Positions 6,027 through 9,609 of a stretch of DNA of 9,609 bases are shown here, piece after piece. The translations under genes were made by a program, and so were the position numbers. Source of the stretch: PALSA-1336 sp964592725 (GTDB taxonomy: Bacteria > Patescibacteriota > Doudnabacteria > UBA920); contig CAZQFQ010000046.1 in the NCBI GenBank assembly GCA_964592725.1, positions 1 through 9,609 of the forward strand, written 5' to 3'. The stretch's first letter is position 1. The number at the start of each line of letters is the position of its first letter. Below the pieces are notes generated by a model. That model did not search any database, was not told the DNA's origin, and worked only from the letters and a program-made list of their open reading frames with translations.

Positions 6027-6983
6027 TTAGCTTGTCCAGCGCGCGAATATGCCGGTTGATATCAGCCGGTCCGCTCCGGCTTTTTTGTCGGGGCGGTTTT
6101 TTTGTTTTAAGCACAGTTCCCCGAATTCAACTTTGCCGTTACGCGATTTAATCGCGTCTTCCAAAAGGTTATTAAGGGCAAGAGCCGATGAATTTGTGGC
6201 GTAGCCGTTGACGATAAGGAATTTTGCGTCGGGCGATAATAATTCCACGCAATCGGCTAAAAGTCCGGGCAAGTCTTCGTTGAACTTCCAGGTCTTGCCG
6301 GTGGGGGAATGTCCAAAGGCCGGCGGATCCATAATTATGCCGTCGTATTTGACGCCGCGTTTGACTTCACGTTTAACGAATTTGGCGGCATCGTCCAAAA
6401 TCCATCTCACAGAATCAGCCGGTAAATTATTTAATTTGTGATTTTCATTGGCCCAATTTATCGCTGGCTTAGATGCGTCCACGTGTGTCACCCGGCATCC
6501 CGCCTTGGCCAAAACCATAGTCGCCCCGCCGGTATAGGCGAACAGATTTAAGATTTTAGATTTAGGATTTAAGCCTGCAATTTCGCTCTTTAATCTTAAA
6601 CCTTTAATCTTTAATCTATTTAGCATCCATTCCCAATTTACCGCCTGTTCCGCAAATAGCCCCGTATGTTTGAAAGGCGAGAGCTTAAGCAGGAATTTTA
6701 CGGCTCCCTCTCCCTTTGGGAGAGGGTCGGGGTGAGGGTTGTATTGGATAACCCAAGGATCGGGCAGTGCCTTCTTTATCTCCCATCTCCCTTTTTCGCT
6801 TCCGGAAGGCGAATCAAATATCGCCCACGCCTTTTCCCATTCCTCATTCGGTAGCGAAGGCTGCCAAATTATTTGCGGATCGGGGCGCTGTAGAATTACT
6901 TCGCCCCAGCGTTCCAGCCGGTAACCCAGGCCACTGTCTAAAAGCTCAAAATTTTTAAAATTGTCGGAGGTTTCTAAAATCAT
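6027..6983 (-). CDS. Class I SAM-dependent methyltransferase, RlmI/RlmK-like (probable rRNA methyltransferase)
   Basis: The product is 318 aa. Residues 1-115 form a beta-rich N-terminal part ending in FLLKLSPFKHTGLFAEQAVN (97-116), a family hallmark ahead of the Rossmann domain. SAM-binding motif I is ILNLFAYTGGATMVLAKAG (144-162), the acidic loop is VDASKPAINWANEN (168-181), and the catalytic motif is IIMDPPAFGHSPTGKTWKF (216-234). This matches the PF10672-type group near RlmI, which methylates 23S rRNA cytosine; the exact target here is unproved. Two stretches look foreign: NPHPDPLPKGEG (82-93), encoded by a palindromic repeat, and the RLKIKGLRLKSEIAGLNPKSKI run (123-144), encoded by A+T-rich quasi-repeats. 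Both fall at loops, in frame, so the protein is probably still functional. The start is the first ATG; there is no properly spaced Shine-Dalgarno. A diverged copy of its first 16 codons lies at 7538-7585. Confidence 0.87.
   Translation of the reverse strand: MILETSDNFKNFELLDSGLGYRLERWGEVILQRPDPQIIWQPSLPNEEWEKAWAIFDSPSGSEKGRWEIKKALPDPWVIQYNPHPDPLPKGEGAVKFLLKLSPFKHTGLFAEQAVNWEWMLNRLKIKGLRLKSEIAGLNPKSKILNLFAYTGGATMVLAKAGCRVTHVDASKPAINWANENHKLNNLPADSVRWILDDAAKFVKREVKRGVKYDGIIMDPPAFGHSPTGKTWKFNEDLPGLLADCVELLSPDAKFLIVNGYATNSSALALNNLLEDAIKSRNGKVEFGELCLKQKNRPDKKAGADRLISTGIFARWTS
6553..6625. repeat. A+T-rich quasi-repeat inside the methyltransferase gene
   Basis: Words such as TTTAAG, TTTAGATT, TTTAATCTT and CTTTAATCT recur many times, partly as inverted copies. 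The segment encodes residues about 121-144 (Lys/Leu/Ile-rich), between the substrate domain and SAM motif I. Family members have a shorter linker at this point, so it looks like an in-frame expansion. Confidence 0.5.
6706..6740. repeat. Palindromic repeat unit inserted in frame in the methyltransferase gene
   Basis: CCCTCTCCC (6706-6714) and GGGAGAGGG (6718-6726) form a perfect 9-bp hairpin with a TTT loop, followed by TCGGGGTGAGGGTT. On the coding strand it gives NPHPDPLPKGEG. This sequence type, with its PHPxPLPxGEG translation, recurs as dispersed palindromic units in many bacterial genomes. Here it lies between VIQY and AVKFLLKLSPF. Confidence 0.75.
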
Positions 6984-7072
6984 AATTAAATTTTACCTTA
7001 GGAGGACTTAAAAAAAGTCAAAATGAGCAAAAATATTAGATTTTCAATATATACAATGTTGAATGGGGATAG

Positions 7073-7094
7073 TATACTATTTACAGAAGGAGGT
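7073..7094 (+). promoter_or_regulatory. -10 element and consensus ribosome site for the 117-aa gene
   Basis: TATACT at 7073-7078 lacks the TG extension; TATACA at 7050-7055 is a weak -35 at 17 bases. AGAAGGAGGT at 7085-7094 is a near-perfect anti-Shine-Dalgarno match six bases from the ATG at 7100. The transcript leader would be only about 15 bases. Confidence 0.5.
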
Positions 7095-7099
7095 AGATG

Positions 7100-7453
7100 A
7101 TGGCAATCGTTGATCGAGTCAGGGGAGATGTTTACGCTCTGCTGGCAATCCCCGGCATGCTTGTCACTTCAAGATACGACGAGGATGGCCAAAATGTAAC
7201 GCCCGAAGAGTTCGCGGCCAAGTATCGAAAATATCATAAGCTCGGCATGTTGCGCCGGACGAAGTTTGGCCGGCCGTGGGCCAATGGATGCAGGGTGTTT
7301 TTAACGGACTCCCAGCTGTTTGGCGAGCTCCAATCTGCCGCTATATTCGTCCCGAGCGGCGTAGAGGAGAGGGAGTGGCGGCAAATGCTTGAAAATGAGT
7401 TCAGGACGAAGGTGCACGAGTTTGCCCCGCCCATAGCCGCTAATCAGGCCTAA
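7100..7453 (+). CDS. Hypothetical soluble 117-aa protein
   Basis: The product is 117 aa with no signal peptide or membrane segment. The tandem ATGATG at 7097 gives two possible starts; 7100 is chosen because AAGGAGGT ends six bases before it. The sequence shows a mixed alpha/beta layout: a helix at 3-17 (VDRVRGDVYALLAIP), a helix EEFAAKYRKYHKLGML (36-51), a basic patch RRTKFGRPW (52-60), a strand CRVFLTD (64-70) and a C-terminal helix VEEREWRQMLENEFRTKVHE (88-107). The arrangement is vaguely like a small regulator, but no DNA-binding motif can be claimed. It is a complete unit with -10, strong ribosome site and terminator, pointing opposite to both neighbours and G+C-richer than the A+T-rich leftward genes to its right. 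It may be an acquired cassette. I recognise no family. Confidence 0.72.
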   Translation: MAIVDRVRGDVYALLAIPGMLVTSRYDEDGQNVTPEEFAAKYRKYHKLGMLRRTKFGRPWANGCRVFLTDSQLFGELQSAAIFVPSGVEEREWRQMLENEFRTKVHEFAPPIAANQA

Positions 7454-7486
7454 GTCAACCGATCAATCGGGCGACGGATTTCATTT

Positions 7487-7526
7487 CGCGCGCGTTTACC
7501 CGGGACGCGCGCGTTTTTTTATTTTT
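7487..7526 (+). terminator. Rho-independent terminator after the 117-aa gene
   Basis: CGCGCGCGT (7487-7495) and ACGCGCGCG (7505-7513) form a 9-bp G+C stem with a TTACCCGGG loop, followed by TTTTTTTATTTTT. Confidence 0.9.
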
Positions 7527-7537
7527 AATATCTTAAT

Positions 7538-7585
7538 GTCAAGCAATTCAAAATCATCAAACTTGTCGCAAGTTTCCAAAAGCAT
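7538..7585 (-). pseudogene. Remnant of the 5' end of a second RlmI-like methyltransferase gene
   Basis: Starting at the ATG at 7585-7583 the minus strand reads MLLETCDKFDDFELLD. The intact methyltransferase at 6983 begins MILETSDNFKNFELLD: 11 of 16 residues are identical and the rest mostly conservative, with about 73% nucleotide identity over 48 bases. Similarity stops at 7538, just before the T tract of the neighbouring terminator. The start lies 7 bases after the stop codon of the gene at 7593-7973, a natural operon spacing. I infer that a homologous gene once followed that gene and was lost or displaced. The stretch AAACTTG-TCG-CAAGTTT (7559-7575) inside it also forms a small hairpin. Confidence 0.55.
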
Positions 7586-7592
7586 AGAATAG

Positions 7593-7973
7593 TTATTCTG
7601 CGGTTATATTCTCCAAACTAAAGCTGTCCAATGTGCCTTGATATGTAACGTTAACTTTTTTGCCGATTAAAGAACTAAAATCTCGTCCGCTGCGGATGTA
7701 AATGGTGTGAGCCGGGGTTACCAGCATTAAATTTCCCTTGGCGCTGTTGTTTGAATTTTCCAGGGTGCCCTCCCAGGACTCGGTACCGGTCGCGGCTTGG
7801 GATATAGAGGATGGTACGGCGGCCTCATTTTGGCTCATATTCGTTTGTTCGCTATTTTCGGCCGGTTGGGTTTTATTGGCATGCCTGATGTCAAAATAAA
7901 CCCCAATAATAATAACCACTATTATTATGGCGCCAACTTGCCAATATTTTTGAGCAAATTGTTTAAAGTCCAT
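7593..7973 (-). CDS. Membrane-anchored protein with small extracytoplasmic beta domain, hypothetical
   Basis: The product is 126 aa. Residues 12-28 (QVGAIIIVVIIIGVYF) form one membrane helix with the short, basic-leaning N terminus inside. Residues 33-65 are a Ser/Asn/Gln/Thr/Ala-rich linker, and residues 67-124 a compact beta domain (WEGTLE, GNLMLVTPAHTIYIRS, KKVNVTYQGTLDSFSLENI). The pattern of a strand, an IYIRS strand, a 'liGkkV.V.y.G' turn and a final strand resembles small OB-like outer-surface domains frequent in Patescibacteria. That is pattern resemblance, not a family match. There are no enzyme residues I can name. It is monocistronic or at the head of a former unit with the methyltransferase remnant that follows its stop. 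AAAGGA lies too far upstream to be its ribosome site. Confidence 0.75.
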   Translation of the reverse strand: MDFKQFAQKYWQVGAIIIVVIIIGVYFDIRHANKTQPAENSEQTNMSQNEAAVPSSISQAATGTESWEGTLENSNNSAKGNLMLVTPAHTIYIRSGRDFSSLIGKKVNVTYQGTLDSFSLENITAE

Positions 7974-8005
7974 ATGTTTATGCTTAATAATTTTCCTTTA
8001 GCTTA

Positions 8006-8033
8006 AGTGTAAAGCTTTTGGGATTTTTGTCAA
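8006..8033 (-). promoter_or_regulatory. Promoter for the membrane-anchored beta-domain protein
   Basis: Minus strand: perfect TTGACA (8033-8028), a 16-base spacer, TACACT (8011-8006). Predicted transcription start near 8000, 27 bases before the ATG at 7973. A perfect palindrome (8036-8061) sits immediately upstream of the -35. Confidence 0.65.
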
Positions 8034-8061
8034 AAAAAATGATATCTGATGATATCATTTT
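8032..8061 (-). terminator. Perfect 11-bp hairpin with U tract; terminator or operator
   Basis: AAAATGATATC (8036-8046), loop TGAT, GATATCATTTT (8051-8061). Read leftward, the stem runs straight into a T8 tract, so it can end transcripts from the gene ending at 8230. It is A+T-rich and also borders the -35 TTGACA, so a repressor or activator site is a fair alternative. Confidence 0.5.
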
Positions 8062-8194
8062 CGGTGGCCTCATCACGGTGCCACTACCCGAATATATAAG
8101 AAGTTTAGCACAGCTGCTGAAACCCATACAAATTGCCAATTTTGACACTTGCCATAATATGCTGGAAAAAGCGGGGTTATTGGTTATGGCCTAA
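8039..8194 (+). CDS. Possible 51-aa ORF in the intergenic region, doubtful
   Basis: An ATG at 8039 opens 51 codons ending at TAA 8192-8194, reading MISDDIIFGGLITVPLPEYI at the start and MLEKAGLLVMA at the end. The middle (PEYIRSLAQLLKPIQIANFD) could form an amphipathic helix. There is no ribosome site, and the first codons lie inside the perfect palindrome. It may be a chance frame or a decayed gene fragment. It fills most of the otherwise empty 7974-8229 interval, which also contains a TTGCCA-16-TAATAT promoter-like pair on the plus strand at about 8126-8153. The 8195-8229 stretch shows nothing. Confidence 0.2.
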   Translation: MISDDIIFGGLITVPLPEYIRSLAQLLKPIQIANFDTCHNMLEKAGLLVMA

Positions 8195-8229
8195 AAGGTT
8201 GCAAGGGTGGCATAAATTCCTAATTGAAC

Positions 8230-8889
8230 TTACATCAACAAGTGTAGTTTCTCGCGAATGTAAGCAGAACCTTCGGACTTTTTCGGAAATTTTCCATTTT
8301 CATCGTAGAAAGAAATTTCTTTAGCAGGGTGATTGGCTTTTTTGGGGAATAATGGCGCTATTTTATTGATGTTTGTGTATGGCTCGACTTCTAACTTCTC
8401 TCCTGCAATCGATGAAATCTCACGACCTGACTGGGTTGTTATTTTATCAGGGCTTTCTTTTATAAGCTCGCCTACCGCCGTGGCTGCTATTTGCCAATAA
8501 TAGGCAACTGCTATTTCGTGTTCAACAATTGACCCTTTGTGAAATTTTTCCAGATGCTCTAATAATTCTTGCGTGGCATTCCAAAGGTAATCCCATTTCA
8601 TTGAACCTTCAGAAAAATCGATTTTTGTAGATTCATGTAACATAAGGTAGAATGATAGTTTTAACAGAGGCGAGCCAACTTCAGCCTGCCTAGCTAATAC
8701 TTCAAGCAAGCTCCCCTCAAGTTTCCCGAATAGGTAAGGATAGTTCTTAAATCTTTCTTTCTTTTCTTGTTCCCGTTTAGCGTAAAATTTTGCTCCCGCG
8801 GCGGCTATTATTTCATATTTACGCTGACGATAAATACGCCAAAGTACATAAGCTATTATTGTAAGCAAGGTTATAACAAGTATACTCAT
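8230..8889 (-). CDS. Single-pass membrane protein with helical cytoplasmic domain, hypothetical
   Basis: The product is 219 aa from the ATG at 8889. The membrane helix is at residues 2-19 (SILVITLLTIIAYVLWRI), followed by a strongly basic stretch RQRK (21-24), placing the bulk in the cytoplasm. Residues 25-150 are helical: AAAGAKFYAKREQEKKERFK (29-48), a helix LEGSLLEVLARQAEVG (57-72), LLKLSFYLMLHES (75-87), and NATQELLEHLEKFHKG/IAVAYYWQIAATAVGELIKE further on. Residues 165-219 are less regular (KLEVEPYTNINKIAPLFPKK and similar). The frame is open to a TTG at 8973, but those 28 residues have no ribosome site and would put Cys-rich sequence before the anchor, so 8889 is preferred. The gene is A+T-rich. 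The stop at 8230 is well upstream of the hairpin at 8032-8061. No family recognised. Confidence 0.7.
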   Translation of the reverse strand: MSILVITLLTIIAYVLWRIYRQRKYEIIAAAGAKFYAKREQEKKERFKNYPYLFGKLEGSLLEVLARQAEVGSPLLKLSFYLMLHESTKIDFSEGSMKWDYLWNATQELLEHLEKFHKGSIVEHEIAVAYYWQIAATAVGELIKESPDKITTQSGREISSIAGEKLEVEPYTNINKIAPLFPKKANHPAKEISFYDENGKFPKKSEGSAYIREKLHLLM

Positions 8890-8995
8890 AAAATTATTTT
8901 TTACTTTTCCCCCTAGTGTATTTTTTATACAACAATTGAATATTCTTTTCTGTATCGTTGCCTCATTTAGCAACAGGAGTAATAGTTAGTCTAGT

Positions 8996-9433
8996 TTATT
9001 GATTTCTTTTTAAAAAATCCTCAAGTTTTATATGCGCATTGATACCCAGATATAAAGCCAGTCCCGATGACAAAAAATAATATATGTATCCGGAGGTTAC
9101 TGGAAACAGATGTAAAACTGAAAAAATGATTAAAGAAAAAACAATCAGCCTTGGAAAATATGAAAAAAGATAAGATGCCCATGGGTCGTCTGCAGCGCCC
9201 CCATTTTTGGCATATGAAAAAGATAGGAATGAAAATCCAATAAATGAAAAAGGTAGAACCCAAAAAAACCTGCCTATATTATCTACGCCATTCACGGCAT
9301 CATTATAAAAAACTTTTTCTTTACAAACATAAAGTAGCACTAGGAAAAGTAAGCTGACAATAAAAATCCACAGAAACCATCGGAATCTTCTAGGATCTTT
9401 TATTTGCAAATAAGCACAAATTTTTTTGAACAT
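8996..9433 (-). CDS. Four-helix integral membrane protein, hypothetical
   Basis: The product is 145 aa. Hydrophobic helices lie at about residues 19-37 (WFLWIFIVSLLFLVLLYV), 54-74, 93-111 (FPRLIVFSLIIFSVLHLF) and 114-131. The N terminus (MFKKICAYLQIKDPRRFR) is basic and should be cytoplasmic. The loop between helices 2 and 3 carries AKNGGAADDPWASY (75-88), the only polar segment likely to be functional. No Shine-Dalgarno precedes the ATG (CTTAAACTTAAATG); a weak TATCTT 9 bases upstream could drive a nearly leaderless message, or it may be read through from the tRNA-Lys just upstream. It is followed on the same strand by the gene at 8230-8889 after about 106 bases. Uncharacterised. Confidence 0.72.
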   Translation of the reverse strand: MFKKICAYLQIKDPRRFRWFLWIFIVSLLFLVLLYVCKEKVFYNDAVNGVDNIGRFFWVLPFSFIGFSFLSFSYAKNGGAADDPWASYLFSYFPRLIVFSLIIFSVLHLFPVTSGYIYYFLSSGLALYLGINAHIKLEDFLKRNQ

Positions 9434-9464
9434 TTAAGTTTAAGATAGACAAATTGTCCGCACT

Positions 9465-9533
9465 GTCTTGCACGCTCCGCTAGATTACTTCTGCCAGGAG
9501 CAAGCACAAAGGGATTCCGTGTTCGAGCAAGAC
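9465..9533. repeat. Nested inverted repeats downstream of tRNA-Lys
   Basis: GTCTTGC (9465-9471) pairs with GCAAGAC (9527-9533) and GCTCC (9474-9478) with GGAGC (9497-9501) inside; GCAAG at 9500-9504 offers a competing partner. It lies just past the tRNA 3' end, but no U tract follows, so it is not a standard terminator. It may help 3' processing, or be a decayed repeat. Confidence 0.3.
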
Positions 9534-9539
9534 ATGACT

Positions 9540-9609
9540 TGGTGGGTCCGGCGGGGATCGAACCCGCGACAAACGGCTTAAAAGGCCGCTGCTCTACCAA
9601 CTGAGCTAC
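9540..9609 (-). tRNA. tRNA-Lys (anticodon TTT), 5' end cut by window edge
   Basis: The minus strand reads from base 7 of the tRNA: D arm GCTC-AGTTGGTAGA-GC, anticodon stem GCGGC/GCCGT with loop CTTTTAA (TTT at positions 34-36, reads AAA/AAG Lys), short variable region TTGTC, T arm GCGGG-TTCGATC-CCCGC, acceptor 3' strand CGGACCC, then discriminator A and an encoded CCA (9542-9540). Only the first six acceptor bases lie beyond 9609. A tRNA of this kind decodes both lysine codons. Confidence 0.95.

Noticed and set aside
7023..7100. 25-aa frame ending in ATGATG overlap before the 117-aa gene, a possible leader peptide
   Set aside because: The only ribosome-like GGAGG (7001) is 17 bases away, and the -10 at 7073 lies inside the frame, so it is probably upstream of the transcript.
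8890..8973. TTG start extending the 219-aa membrane protein by 28 residues
   Set aside because: No ribosome site, unlikely start codon, and it would precede a good membrane anchor beginning at the ATG at 8889.
9400..9600. 66-aa leftward frame across the tRNA
   Set aside because: Most of it is translation of tRNA-Lys and its downstream spacer.
1..9609. CRISPR array, prophage, toxin-antitoxin pair, rRNA, or retron-type system
   Set aside because: No regularly spaced repeats, no cas, integrase, capsid or reverse transcriptase motifs, and no paired small toxin/antitoxin signatures were seen in any frame.

Overview
The window most resembles a fragment of a small bacterial genome of the Patescibacteria/CPR type (Parcubacteria-like). 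This is inference, not proof. The support is many short uncharacterised membrane proteins, mostly single-gene units, many starts with no Shine-Dalgarno sequence, extended -10 promoters of the form TGnTATACT, and a gene carrying in-frame repeat insertions of the 'PHPDPLPKGEG' kind. TGA is used as a stop (end of the inositol-phosphatase-like gene), so the code is standard. Base composition is visibly uneven: the genes at 151-1137, 1418-2326 and 7100-7453 are G+C-richer and have textbook Shine-Dalgarno sites or terminators, while 8230-9433 is A+T-rich.

Layout. Positions 1-54 look like the end of an insertion sequence running off the left edge. Then comes a secreted or membrane-anchored HExxH putative metalloprotein (151-1137, +) with its own promoter and a strong terminator, converging on an inositol-monophosphatase-family gene (1418-2326, -) with a near-consensus promoter. 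A rightward block follows: a YdeI/OmpD-associated-type protein (2556-2813), a 51-aa two-helix membrane protein (2857-3012), a coiled-coil protein (3047-3361), a 99-aa membrane protein (3425-3724), an isoprenylcysteine-carboxyl-methyltransferase-like membrane enzyme (3753-4319) and an aldo/keto reductase (4335-5222). A 175-bp MITE-like element with inverted ends lies directly against the reductase stop codon, and the stop triplet TAA is repeated at its far end. A four-helix membrane protein follows (5525-5917).

A 16-bp bidirectional terminator (5980-6020) separates that gene from a leftward RlmI-like SAM methyltransferase (6027-6983). A small self-contained rightward gene (7100-7453), with its own -10, ribosome binding site and terminator, comes next. 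On its far side, at 7538-7585, is a second, diverged copy of the methyltransferase's first 16 codons, probably a remnant of a displaced homologue.

The right third is leftward: a membrane-anchored small beta-domain protein (7593-7973), a single-pass membrane protein (8230-8889), a four-helix membrane protein (8996-9433) and tRNA-Lys(TTT), whose first six bases are cut off by the window edge. I see no coherent new pathway, CRISPR array, phage module or recognisable defence system. The genes look like mostly independent housekeeping or accessory functions. The most unusual signals are the repeats and gene remnants rather than a multi-gene system.
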